Assembly: GCF_029227915.1 (NCBI RefSeq)
Contig: NC_079875.1
Coordinates: forward strand, 9,483,001-9,547,000
Source: Hydractinia symbiolongicarpus
Taxonomy: Eukaryota; Cnidaria; Hydrozoa; Anthoathecata; Hydractiniidae
DNA: 64,000 nucleotides
Direction of reading: 5' to 3'
This document shows, in pieces, positions 48,909 to 60,233 of this stretch (positions are counted from its first letter, which is position 1; every line of letters starts with the position of its first letter). Position numbers and translations under genes: made by a program. The notes under the pieces are model-generated. The model saw only the letters and a program-made list of their open reading frames with translations, did not search any database and was not told where the DNA came from.

Positions 48909-49903
48909 CTAGTCGATAAAGCCCGTGGAGAAATCCACTTAGGTAAAAGGAAAATGAAAAAATAGGTTGTTTTAATTTTTTTGCTGACGAAAGCAGTGCA
49001 GATAGAAAAAATTTTTTTCGTAATATGTACAGCTTAAACTGGTGATCAAGAAAATGTATATGAGCATGTGCTTTTGATGAGCGGTTAATGAAATATAAGG
49101 GTTTAAAAATTTTGCTGACGTCAGCAAAAACTTGCTAAGATACTAAAATCCTTTTTAAGAAATTTTTACACCTGTTGCCTTCAACACATAAATCTTGAAA
49201 CAGTGATCAAGAAATTGTATAGGATCATGTATCTTTGTGTTGTTTTAATTTTTTTACTGACGAAAGCAGTGCAGATAGAAAAAAAAAATTTTCATAATAT
49301 GTACAGCTTAAACTGGTGATCAAGAAAATTTATATGACCATGTGCTTTTGATGAGCGAATAATGAGGTAAAAGGGTTTAAAACTTTGGCTGACGTCAGTA
49401 AAACTTGCTAAGATACTAAAATCATTTTTAAGAAATTCTTACACCTGTTGCCTTCAACACATAGATCTTGAAACAGTGATCAAGAAAATGTATAGGATCA
49501 TGTATCTTTGACAAACGGTTGCAGAGAAATTAGGGTTTGAAGGTTTTGTGATGACGTCATCAACCTGTCCATTCCGAAACGGATTTAGGGACACAGGTTT
49601 AGGAAATTTAACCAAATTGGTCTCAGGTGATCCCTAGTTACCCACACGGTGAAAAATCATTGACGACACCACCTCGTTTCCAAGTTATTTGGCCTCAAAG
49701 TTTTAGGTGCACTGTAATGGCTTCATGAATTTAATATATCCTATTGACGTTAAAGTAGTGTTACTGACGTGGCAATATAACTTCAGAAAATTTAACATAA
49801 TAGACATGCATTTTTCGGCAACATCAAAGCAAAATAAAGAAGTTGACTTTGCCTGTTACAGACACACAAACACAGAGACACACTCTCCATATTGTTATAG
49901 AGA
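48909..49903 (-). mobile_element. Helitron family B with internal duplication
   Basis: On the minus strand it starts near 49903 (TCTATAAC, a diverged 5' end) and ends with GTGGATTTCTCCAC, GGGC and CTAG at 48909-48912. The interior from about 48960 to 49227 is repeated at 49230-49510: both contain GACGAAAGCAGTGCAGATAG, TTAAACTGGTGATCAAGAAA and TAAGAAATT. That explains its 995 bp against 741 bp for the reference copy. No ORF of interest is present. Confidence 0.75.
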
Positions 49904-50097
49904 TGTGTTATAATCTTTTAATACATGTGTTAAATTAATTTTTCAAATTTGTCATATATTCAACTTTTCTATTTTTTATGACATCATCGCTGACGAAATG
50001 ACGTCATTCCATTATTTTTATCCCAATGATGTTCCAATGACTGTCATTATGTGTACCAAGTTTCAATACAGTACCATGTTTCTTTCATTGCTTTCCG

Positions 50098-50172
50098 AGG
50101 GGGGGGGGAGTTTTTTAGCCTTCCCCCTCCCCCGGCGTCTCACACCCAAATAGCCCGACATGAATAGGGTTA
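50098..50172. mobile_element. Possible piggyBac-MITE right end
   Basis: A G run and C-rich stretch followed by CCGACATGAATAGGG and TTAA resemble a diverged right end of the MITE at 4071. No matching left end is seen. Confidence 0.4.
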
Positions 50173-50850
50173 ACGCTACGAAATATGTGATTCAGTGCTG
50201 ATGTCTTATTATAAACATAACAATGTTTAACCAGACTTAAATCAATGTTTATATCTTTTATGTCACGATCGTTTGAAATATATTTGCTTGTTAAATTCTG
50301 AAACACTATTTTTTTTTAATGAGAGATTCATTGGCTTCTTCCCCGGGAATTGGGCTTCTATATAATAATACGCTTGTGTGATTGATTATGTGAGTTCACA
50401 ATACTAAAATCACGGGTCATTTCCTTATGGCTAATTCATTGTGTCCCCAAAGCGTGGCGTTATACTGAAATTTACTACGTAAAAAATTGCCACACAAGGG
50501 TGTATGTTTTGTTATTTGAAAAGCCCCACAGGGCCGTCATGGATAGCATAATTTAATTTTAACCCCGGTTTACCATTTCCACGCCGTATTTCGCGGAAAC
50601 AAGTTTCCTTTTTAAATTAATTCTGAAAGAAAGTTATTTCAAACAAGGCATGCCATTGTTTACTGATCATGAGCTAAAAGCTTATTTGTTCCATATTTTC
50701 CAATTTTGTGTTCTGGGACCGAGGTTGCTTACTTATTGCATTCGAATATGAATAATTCGAATCTAAAATGTAAAGGAAACAAAACTGTTGTTGTCGAGCG
50801 AGTGTAAAAAGAAAAAAAAACTGATTGGACTTGTAGCAAGCTTTATTTTA
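50173..50850 (+). mobile_element. Helitron family A, head-to-tail partial copies
   Basis: 50173-50356 matches the 3' half of the family A element (ATGTGATTCAGTGCTGATGT; compare 14570) and ends at a diverged 3' terminus. At 50357 a new 5' end starts at once (TCTATATAATAATACGCTTG) and runs to about 50850, matching 13169-13960 with deletions. The order is again 3' end then 5' end without spacer. Confidence 0.65.
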
Positions 50851-50858
50851 ATGAGGCA

Positions 50859-53457
50859 CTAGTCGATAAGACCCGTGGAAAAACCCACTTGGGCAGAAAA
50901 TCAATTAAAAAGTTCTGTCATTTGAATGCTGATGAGATCAGGAAATACTTAAGTATATTGAATACTGCCTTTACCAAAAAAATAATCTGAAAATACAAAA
51001 TATTAATGTTTAAAAGGAGAAAGTCATAATTTAACAAAAACGCTCTTAAAATCTTACACAAAATGTCAAATGTCAAATCGCATGAAATCCTCCCAACAAA
51101 ACTTTAGACCAAATATAAAGAACAACGGCTTGCAAGGTGTAAAATCTAGTTGGTAGAAAGTTACAACATTGACAACAACAACAGGACGGTTACACCAACA
51201 ATAAGAACAATGTCAGAAATAAATAAAAATATTTATAATACATTTTATGTGATTATGTTAAAAACCTTCCATAATTTAATCTGAAGTGTCCAAAAGAAAT
51301 GCTTGCAAGAGTAAGCACAGATCTATAAAAATAAGTCCTTTACGCATTTAAATATTGTCTTTCCCCTTAATATGAAAAAGCCATAGCTGAGAAAACATTA
51401 AATTTAAATTTTAAATATTACTTATTTGATTGCATACCATCGTCTCCCACACAAATATGTACAAAATGTAAGAATTTACCGGTTAACAAAACAATTTTTT
51501 TGTCTAATAATCCGTGCTGCCCTTTACCAAAAATTTTAAACTAAAATGTCAAAAATGCAATGAGCAAAGAGTAAATTTCAAATCAACAAAAATCATTATT
51601 TTGAAAACATTGTATATATGATCCTTTCTCACAAAAGTTTACACTAACTGTAGAACACAAAGGCTTCTGAGTAGCAAATCAAAATCACAAAAATCAGTTC
51701 AATTGACATGTTCTATATTGTCTTTACCCATAAAATCTTCCACAAAAGGGATAGGTAACACATCAAATTGAACTACAGAAGAAGCAGTCATTTCGGTGAA
51801 TACAAATATACAGGTTGGAAAGGTAGAATATCAAATTATTTATTTTAGTAGATACACTTGCATATGGTCCTCCCTCAAAAAAGTTAAACATAAAATGTCA
51901 AAAAAAACAGTTTCAGTCCGAACATTCAGTAACTTTTTATCATCACGAAACATTTATTCCCACAAAATTTTGTGAAATTCTTAACAAAAACAAAAATTTG
52001 AAACCGTGGAATTTCCATCAATACATCACGTACAGTTAGTTTAAAGTTTAAAAAAAGCTTATAACGCAAAATAAAAGGTTTCAGTAAATTGCATGTGGTC
52101 TTTTTCACAAAAAAGTTTGCACAGCATTTCAATAAACAGCATTTTGCAACACAAACAATATAAACGGCAACATACTATTCTCTTCTGAGAAATTTCAACC
52201 ACAAATATCAAGAACACACGTAAACCACCACTTTGTAAAACTATATAACCTGATAATTTACATACTGATTCACTAAATTTTAACGTGATGTCAACAACAG
52301 AATAAAACTTACTCCAATTAAGGCACACACTTTAAGTTTTACAAAATCATTCCTCTTAAAGTAAAATTTACAGGAAACGTGAGAAAATTGATCCTCAGAC
52401 TATCTTTAAATTTCAATCAGTCTTTGGAAGATTTGGTGGTTTTTTACGTAATAATTTGTGCTCAAAAAAGATTGACTACTAACGCAGATATAGTAGGCTA
52501 AAAAGAGGAAAAACAACAATAAAAATCAGTTAGCTTAAAGGTAAAATTAGGTAAGACAGATAATCAGTTAAATATAGTTAAACTGGAAAGACACAAATGG
52601 CCAGCTAGCTATTTATCCGTAGTAAAACACATATAAAAAGAAACAATAGCAATATGAAAATTATGACATTTGTACTAAGTTCAACAAGCAACAATTTTCT
52701 GTTTCACTAGCATATTTTTAGCCAGTTAACAGCTTCATGTAGCATTATGAATGTTAGGACAAGTAAATTAGTTACACACCAGGGGATACATTAATTATGC
52801 AAAAAAATGTAAACAAGTTATGCTAACTTTTTTATAGAAAACGCTGTAACTTATAAAAGTTTTAGAATTTGAAGGTCTAATGGATTCTCCTTGACAAATT
52901 TAAGTTTTACATATAAAAAAGAAACGTCTAGAAATATTAAAGTTCTTACTTTTTCTATATTCCAATCCAATTGAAACAGTCACAATCACTACCTGTAACT
53001 TTACTTTACTACTTCTAGCTCCATTCTTTACTTCCGAAGTAGGTTACTGTGGTTTCCACCTTCACTTTTCTACTTCTCTTTCTTCACTTGGACTTTTCTT
53101 CTTTTTCATATATAATTGTTTGAACTGCTTTACCTTTTCACTTTTTGCACTTTTTTCATGACGAAGGGACCGTTTTTTGTTGTTTTTCGTGTGTCGATGG
53201 TAACCCTGTTCTAAATTATATGCTTTTTTAATGCACTCTACTTTTTCATTTTGACTTTCCTTGTCAAAAGTAATTCATTTTATATCCGCATCTTCGGTTC
53301 GCCTTTTGTCGAAAAGTTTGTCGAGAACTTTGTTTGTTTGTTTTATTCAAAGATAACTTTCTATTCGAATACCGTCCCGCTCGAATGTACGAATTTAAGC
53401 AACTCATACTGTTTATTTTCTATCACGTGGTTTCTAACAGTTGCGAGCCAAATGTAA
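50859..53457. repeat. Helitron 3' end and a degenerate repeated stretch
   Basis: A reversed Helitron B 3' end starts at 50859 (CTAGTCGATAAG, CCCGTGG). To about 52150 a loose motif recurs some ten times at roughly 100-base spacing: a pyrimidine-rich CTTT or CCTCCC, then ACAAAA, then AAAATGTCAAA (for example near 51050, 51520, 51615, 51860 and 52095). No coding frame follows the period. From 52.4 to 53.46 kb I see nothing beyond a pyrimidine-rich stretch near 53.0-53.15 kb. Confidence 0.4.
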
Positions 53458-54354
53458 TTATCATTCATCATCATTCTTAACGTCCGTTTTCCATGCCAGC
53501 ATGGGTTGGACAGGGTATAATAATGACCCTCTACCAGTCTGATCTGTGTTAGATTTAAGCTCAACTTCCTCTACATCAAGTCTGTCCTTATAACCTCCTG
53601 CCAAGTCTTTCTCGTTCTGCCTTTGGGCTTTGCCCCAGGAACTATTAAGTGTCTACACTTTCTTACCCAATTATCTTCGTCCAATCTTTCCAAGTGCCCA
53701 GCCAATTCAATCTTCTTATCTGGATAACATATTTAATTCCACGGATACTTAGCCTGCTTCCTGGCTCATCTAAAGTCCTTCTATCTCTCAGACTAGCGTT
53801 ACACATTCACCTATCCATTCTCATATCATTTCTTTCTAAACGGTCAAGATCTTCCTGCTTCACTGCCCATGTATCACTACCGTAAAACATAGCACTTCTT
53901 AAACAGGTCTCATACAACCTACCTTTTACCTCAATTGACCAGACTCTGCTAGTCAACAAATCAAGTAACTCTCTGAACCTTTTCCAAGCAGAAATTATCC
54001 TGCAAGTAACACTTTTTTCAACACACCCTTTACTGCCCAAGTAAAAGAAGTTCTCAATTATCTCCAACTGTGTTGTCCACTGTTTTATATCATTAAAGCT
54101 GAAAATAATTCATTCTCTTTATTCTCACCTTTGCAACACTTGCATACAAACTGAATGTCAGCTCTTAAACTTCCACCAATACTGCTGCACTTCTTATGTA
54201 CCCAATGCTTGCAAGTCTGAAAAAAAATTGAGTCACCACCAACCCCTTTCCTGCAAACTCCACAAGGCCACTTTCTAACTACAAGGTTACACTTGGCCGC
54301 AATGCTACTAATTATGACTTTAGACATTGCTGTGTTCACGCTTAGACAAAACAA
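53458..54354 (-). mobile_element. LINE 3' end, 5'-truncated and degenerate
   Basis: From 54354 down, the minus strand encodes a Cys/His zinc finger (WPCGVCRKGVG, CKHWVHKKC, CKCC). After a frameshift comes the segment typical of LINE reverse-transcriptase C-termini (FFYLGSKG, RISAW-like spacing, KGRLYETCLRSAMFYGSDTW, LDRLERNDMRM), then CNASLRDRRT and PKGRTRKTWQEV. It ends at 53458 in an ATGATGATGA-like tail. The catalytic RT motif and endonuclease are missing, and stops and frameshifts are present. The exact clade is not assigned. Confidence 0.75.
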
Positions 54355-54379
54355 AACACAAAAAATCGAAAAAGCCGGG

Positions 54380-54740
54380 AATTTGGGTGGTAAAAGTCAC
54401 ACACAAACAGACAGACAAAAACTCCGTACTGTTATAAGAAATTATATATTTTCAGCTCATAGCCATGCTAAGAATATTTTAAGAATAATGAAAATAGTAT
54501 TTTTCAAGAAAGTTAAAATCATTGAGGCTGTATCGAAAAAAACACTTTTCTTAAAAAATGCAGGATGTATTCTTAGAAAAGAATTTATATGAACTGTAAA
54601 AAGAAGTTTTTCCGCTGTTACTATTTCTAACGCTATGATGTGGGTGATTCAGTGTTGATGTGGTAAAAATAAACCTCAATGTTTACATCTGTTACGTTAC
54701 GATCGCTTGAAATATATTCGACTCTTAAATTTAAAAAAAT
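54380..54740 (+). mobile_element. Helitron family A internal fragment
   Basis: It matches 14370-14690 of the complete element (ATTTTCAGCTCATAGCCATG, then GTGATTCAGTGTTGATGT). Neither terminus is present. Confidence 0.55.
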
Positions 54741-55098
54741 ACACTTAGCCAGAGGAACAATGAAAACATGAATTACTTGATTACAGCACAAAAATCAAAT
54801 AAAAACAAATTTCTTCCGATGCGCTTTATGTATCAATATCCATTTTGAAGTTTCAACTGAATTTACAAAAAAATACCAGCATTTGAATATAAACATAAGT
54901 TAATAAAACATAACATATAATTTCGAATGTCAACAATTATGTGGTATATTACCACTTTTGCTATTTTAATAGTCTTAAGAATACTTTCATTTGCCTTATA
55001 ATGTTTTTCATTGGATATAAAGTACATTTGAATTTTATCCTATATTTCGCTTTATATTTACAACACTTCCAGCACAGACTTTAGAGTTTTGACACGTT

Positions 55099-55258
55099 TG
55101 ATATTTATTTATTTATTATTGAATTTTTATGCAGATTTAAAAATAGTTACACTTCAGTGAGCTAAGTGCTGCTGTAAATGTGTTTCTTGTTTTATTTGCA
55201 ATAATAGAAAATACACGAAATAAAGAAATAAAAAGAATCTAACAGAAAAAAAAACAGG
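55099..55258 (-). mobile_element. Short retroposon-like insertion
   Basis: It is absent from the paralogous block at about 37150. On the minus strand it ends in repeated AAAT units, the look of a SINE or LINE 3' tail. The body is too short to classify. Confidence 0.45.
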
Positions 55259-55926
55259 GACCACAATAATCGAAATACTTTTAAAAAGATACATTGATGT
55301 TTCTGACTTAGAATAATTATGTTGTGCCAAATAACAATAGAGGCATAGATCTTATGTCTCTATTGAACGAAGGCATATCATGCATAATAAGTGAGACCAG
55401 ACACAGTACATTTGCTATGTAACACAGATTTATCTGTTAGTGGAGACTGTTTAGTATGCTTTTCTGCTTTTACCTCCAGATGGCGTAAAGTTCTACCGTA
55501 ATATTTAGCGTTGCAGCATGTGCGCGCAAATTGATATACCACAAGTTAGATGATTCATAATAGAATTTTATCTTTTAATCTAAACACAGATGACAATCCT
55601 TGGGAAGTGTTAAATATTACACGTAGTTTACAGAACTCCATAAAAATCCTTCTTAATTTGATAGTATTATCAATATATAGTTAACCAAGAAACAGAAGAA
55701 ATTTGATGAATGTTTTCTTTTCAACCGTATCGGTTGAATGTTTTGTATGCAAAAAAGGTTTTAAAACAGTTGTGAATAAAACTAACGGGAGGTTTTTCAA
55801 CTTAACTACTCCTTAATGGAGAGAGTAGAAGAACTAAAAAAATAGCTAATTTATACATAGATTTGCTGACAAAATTGGCCGCAATGGTGGACAATCAAGT
55901 ATAAATCGCTTATGTACTTTACTTAA

Positions 55927-56145
55927 CCCTATTCGATCGGGGGGAGGGCGAGGGCGGATTCCGCCTCCCCTGACAGGTTTTTCTTAATAACTCCTTAATG
56001 CTATGATGCATAGTTATGATACGTACTGTTTTTTTAATATTTATCTATTAAACACCTGCATGCCAAATTTTCTGGTCCCATGCCCTTCAGAGAATTTGAT
56101 ATTAGCTATTACTCAATAATACACCCTAAAATCTCCATGAAAGTT
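55927..56145 (-). mobile_element. PiggyBac-type MITE, truncated inverted copy
   Basis: TTAA at 55923-55926 is followed by CCCTATTCGATCGGGGG. The interior is the reverse complement of 4570-4798 of the complete element and breaks off near 56145. The other end is missing. Confidence 0.7.
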
Positions 56146-56825
56146 TTGTATGTAGCGAGCAGAACATACACCAAAATTATTTGAAGAAATTTGTGTGCAC
56201 GTTGTCTGTAATGTGTACAACTTGAAATGATTATGAAGAAAATGGATAAGATGATTTGCTTTTAACGAACACATTTTTTAGAAAATTGTATACCCGTTGT
56301 CTTTATCCTATAGATCTTAAGACGTTGATTAAATGTACTTTCCATAACGCATACAGAGATCTTCGGGTTTTGATGTCATATATTCTCAGTTAAAAGTGGC
56401 GACCCAGGTTTAGTAAACATACTTAATTTTTGTCAATTTTTGTCTTAATATTTCTGGGACTTTTGACATCTTTTTTTTCTTGTTTGTTATCATTGCTTTA
56501 ATGCCTGTTAATACAGCCTTATATAGACTAATCACATGATAAGCAATAAAATGTCACGAAAAAACATAAAAATTTCAAATTATTTGACCTCAAGGTAATA
56601 ACTAACTAGTTTGATGCTCCTTCTGTTACCGCAGAGCTACGTCAATGCACTTAACGGGCGTGGCTTTCATTATGCAGTTTTAACCATTTTAGAAATGGAA
56701 TAGAATCCTTTTCTTAAAAAGAAAAGTAAAATAGTAAAACACAATAGTTTTTACAGAGAACAGGCCTCTTTCCTTTAAACTATAGCTAAAGACAAAGATG
56801 TACACAAAAATACAAATTATTCAAT

Positions 56826-57549
56826 TCAGGGAACTGCAGGTGTAATAATAGCTTGAAGACGGTTTTTTATATCAATAAGTCTGGCTTTAACGCCGCTTAA
56901 TACCCTGTTTGAAACTTGATCGTTGTCCAGCATTTTATTCAAACTTCTAGCCTCTTGTCCGCTCACCACAATTCCACAATTAAGTCTTTGGTTGATGATT
57001 TCAAGTCGAGCGTTGAGAAGATCTATCAACTTGCTCTACACTAGACAACTTGAGACTTGCAATAAAAGGATTCAGGTCTATAATTAAGAAAGATAACTTT
57101 ATCGTAAACAATAGTGTCGAGAAGGGTGTGCGGCAATTTTGGGGAAGACAATTCAAATAATCTGTTGCTTTAGTGCTTAGCATTGTAGGTACTCTTTAAT
57201 TAAGATTGTAACACGGAAATGATGAGGATATTTTTTTGGTCAATGTTAAACAAAAGAGTTTGATCAGCTTGCTTCGTTCTGACGTGGGATAATTTTTCAC
57301 AAATCACGATATTTTCATTTGCGCTTGATAGTGTAGTAATTTCACCATCTTGTGGTTTTGTTGGGACATCAGGAATGTTGGTGCAATTATGAGTTTGTCC
57401 ATATGACACTATAAAATATGAGAAAAATTATTAATTTTGATCAAATTTAGTAGTGATAATTTATTTTGGGGAACAAAAATTATTATTTTTAAGAAACCTG
57501 ATGCCTAACAATGCAGTACAGAGCAGATTCATAAACCAACTTTATTCAT
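56826..57549 (-). pseudogene. Secreted four-Cys family, copy 9 (broken)
   Basis: Exon 1 (57549-57498) has TGA in place of the leader TGG and a second stop further on. Exon 2 (57408-57284) is four bases short and its end is frameshifted before a weak GTCAGA donor. Exon 3 (57077-56826) lacks 20 bases, including the QTC cysteine codon, so RRL and VQEA lie in another frame than LNPFIASLKL. The parts remain highly similar to copy 6. A TATAAAAGA box is still present at 57755-57747. Confidence 0.85.
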
Positions 57550-57746
57550 GATTGATATTTGACGTTGCGTTATTGTTGCTCTAAAGAAATGATGTGACGG
57601 AATATTAGATAAAAAATTTTCAATTTTTTCTTTCTTTCTTGGTACTATCAATCGTTATTTGAGAAAAAGGGAAATACTTCAAATCCTACTTGTTAACTCT
57701 TTTCTCAATGGAACGTGAATATTGTGAATATATTTTTTACCCTTTC

Positions 57747-57755
57747 TCTTTTATA
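57747..57755 (-). promoter_or_regulatory. TATA box of broken copy 9
   Basis: TATAAAAGA on the minus strand; the conserved A/T block lies about 60 bases further upstream at 57810-57840. Confidence 0.5.
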
Positions 57756-57840
57756 GTATTTTTATATTTGTACGAGAAAAACAAAGTAAGTAATATTTAT
57801 TTGTGCAAATGTAGCAATTTAAATTTCATTTCATTAGCCG

Positions 57841-59149
57841 AAAAAAAACAAGAAGCTTCTAGACGAAAGCATTTAGAAATTGTTGCGTCATCAAAGTAAT
57901 AAATTCTTTGCTTGCCGGAAATACAATGTTACATTGTTTGTGGGCTACGATATTTAGACAACATGCAAACAAATTAAAACAGCTGAAAAGATCGGTAAAT
58001 AACATTATTAAGCTAAATGTTAATAACTCAAGTAAGTTTGCAAATTGTCGTCCAAATCACATTCTAATAGCAACTTTTTAGGCCGTTCCATTATATTCAT
58101 TTATTGTTGTGATCAGTTGTGATCTGTTTTATAGAACATAGCAATGTCGATATCAAACTAGTGATTCTCTAACTGTTTTAATTGTCAACACGTCCACTAG
58201 GAAGTTATTTTCCAAAAAATTTAATAAAAGATGTAGTGACTTTCCAAGTCATTTGGTCTCTAATTGAGAAAAACCTAAAAAAGTACCCATGCATTTACAA
58301 ATATTGACTAGATTTTTTTTTCGGTGTAATTAATTTCGGTGTAATTCGGTGTAATTGTAATTAATCCATGGAATTTCAGGCCAGCTAACAACTATCTTTT
58401 ACACGAAAAAAATACCCGTTCCTTAGTCTTTTTGTAACGTCTTAGCTTTTTTTCCCCATCGTTCACACTGTAAAGGTTAACCTTAAATTTGTTCGACGCT
58501 TATATAATTATTTAGACTAAGTATAACAGACTTTTAGAATGAATTTGCATAATCCACCTAAATATTTACTGCTAAAACTTTGCAGGGAAATATATTAACT
58601 TGGTCAACCTAAAAATATATGCTTATTTTTACTTAGTATCTGCAATCTTAATTTTATTCCTATTGCAACATATCATTTTTCACTTTTTAATTATGTTCCT
58701 TGCTTATTTTCTACAAACCGTGTTTTAGGTTATCTTTTCGTTCGGTGAAATTTTCGTAACCAAATCATAGAATTTGTTGATTTCCTTCAACTAGCGTTAG
58801 TTCTGGGAGAAAACAAAAATTATTAAATACAAAAATCGAAACATTGATCTGTTTTTGTTTTTTTGCCATTTTCCTTTTTCCTTAATTATCAATTTTTTAT
58901 CAATAAGTATGAGACATAGCCTGATTTAAGCAGGTATAAATTAAAAAAATTTTATTAAAAAAGCCAATAGCAAAGTTCTCGAAAGATTTAAAGTCGGTTG
59001 ACATAAATTGTAAAAAAACATGAGTTATGGATAAGATTAATTGGAAAAGCATTTTGCCGGGAAAACTGTAATCACATTTTCCCGGTCTTCCAGATATCTT
59101 TATTCTGTGTAAAAACCACCTTTTCTTCAAAGTAATCCTATAAAAAAAC
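57841..59149. other. Upstream region of copy 9 (matches 39.8-41.8 kb)
   Basis: It parallels the 2.3-kb duplication units: AATTATTTAGACTAAGTATA near 58505, and the empty mini-Helitron site at 58822. No gene. Confidence 0.5.
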
Positions 59150-59316
59150 TTCAAACAAAGCATGCCACTGTTTACTCATCGTGAGGTTAATTTACAGCTT
59201 ATATGTTTTTCTATATTTCCATTTTTGTGTTCTGGGACCAGGGTTGTATAGCATTCGAGTATGAATGTAATTCGAATCTAAAATGTAAAAAAACAAACTG
59301 TTGTTGTCGAACGCAG
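59150..59316 (+). mobile_element. Helitron family A, left of nested transposon
   Basis: It matches 13580-13755 of the complete family A element, including TTTTGTGTTCTGGGACC and AATGTAATTCGAATC. It is cut by the pogo-like element and resumes at 62701. Confidence 0.65.
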
Positions 59317-59324
59317 TGTTGTCG

Positions 59325-59460
59325 CGAAATATTTGCAAACAGTCAAATCGCGAAATTAAATCCGTGCGAAATTTTTAGAAAGCCTGAATTCGCGAAATTA
59401 AATCCTCGCGAATTTTTTTTTAATTTGTACCATCGCGAAAATTAATACTCGTGAAATGTT
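59325..59460. repeat. Left subterminal repeats of the transposon
   Basis: Three diverged units of TCGCGAAATTAAATCC with CGCGAAATTT. Each unit is itself nearly palindromic. Confidence 0.65.
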
Positions 59461-59533
59461 TCGTTCTCGATTATCTTTTTCTATGTAAAACTTACAACAA
59501 AATTCGTAAAAAAATACGGTAAATAATATTATT

Positions 59534-60100
59534 TTATCTCTTTTGAAAAAAGTGTCGGATGTCTTTGCTCCCTGCTGTTGGTTGTACTGTTTTTTTAACG
59601 CATTTGCGTTTTTTTGCTCTGGCTGGTTCGTTACGGCCAACATTGTTCTCAAGAAACGAACCCATGATGACCTCATTCTTTGGTCGACAATATAATTCAT
59701 CCACCATATCTTGATAGCGTCGAAGAAGCATGTGCCCCTTGATACTTCCAGGCATCGAAACTGTTATTTCGCAGGCAATTTCAAGACCTCCTTGAAATAG
59801 AGGCGATCTTCTGTAGTGGGTGGCTGTCAGCTTTGCCACAACCGTAGCCCCTCTATCCAAAAGATATTTGGTAGGGCGAGAAATTTTCCTTGGTAAATGA
59901 CCAACTGTTTCATTATTTTCGATGCGACATGTTTTGATCGCGAACATATCAAATATATTGTTTTTCTCAAAACGACATTCAAGCTCTTCATTTTCATAGG
60001 GATTCCAAACATCACGGTAAACGTGAAAGCCACGTACTGCCGATGAAAATACCAAGACCTTGTTCGTGTCCGCCATATTTCTGAAGTGTTGTTTAAACAA
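59534..60100 (-). CDS. HIRAN-domain protein of the transposon
   Basis: An uninterrupted 188-codon single-exon ORF. Residues about 15-115 look like a HIRAN domain: a GFHVYRDVWNPY start, LECRFEKNNIFDMFAIK, then VGHLPRKISRPTKYLL and a closing GGLEIACEITV. HIRAN domains of the HLTF/Rad5 type bind 3' ends of single-stranded DNA. The C-terminal 30 residues are basic (KKRKCVKK, a likely nuclear signal) and end in SKDIRHFFQKR, which has the I-x-x-F-F core of a PCNA-binding motif but Ser where Gln is usual. The gene is divergent from the transposase. A second in-frame ATG nine codons in is an alternative start. The role in transposition is inferred only from position. Confidence 0.75.
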   Translation of the reverse strand: MFKQHFRNMADTNKVLVFSSAVRGFHVYRDVWNPYENEELECRFEKNNIFDMFAIKTCRIENNETVGHLPRKISRPTKYLLDRGATVVAKLTATHYRRSPLFQGGLEIACEITVSMPGSIKGHMLLRRYQDMVDELYCRPKNEVIMGSFLENNVGRNEPARAKKRKCVKKTVQPTAGSKDIRHFFQKR

Positions 60101-60233
60101 AGAAGGAATTCCATTGGAATTCGAATTTAACGTTCGAATTTAAGTACTTGGGGAAAAACCTGTTTTCCATTTCATGACATCTTTTTCTCATTTGTTTTGG
60201 TGAACGAGGGAAGTGTACGATCAGAAGTAAAAG
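60101..60233. promoter_or_regulatory. Shared region between the divergent transposon genes
   Basis: It separates the two start codons by 133 bp, so it must hold both promoters if no leader introns exist. TTCGAATTTAA is repeated directly at 60120 and 60133, 13 bases apart. Confidence 0.5.

Larger units (their letters stand above)
54745..56825. other. Downstream block (matches 36.8-38.7 kb) with insertions
   Basis: Collinear with 36.8-38.7 kb. Relative to it, about 160 bases are inserted at 55099-55258 and a piggyBac MITE piece at 55927. The decayed Helitron B near 56.15-56.6 kb is shared. No gene is seen. Confidence 0.5.
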
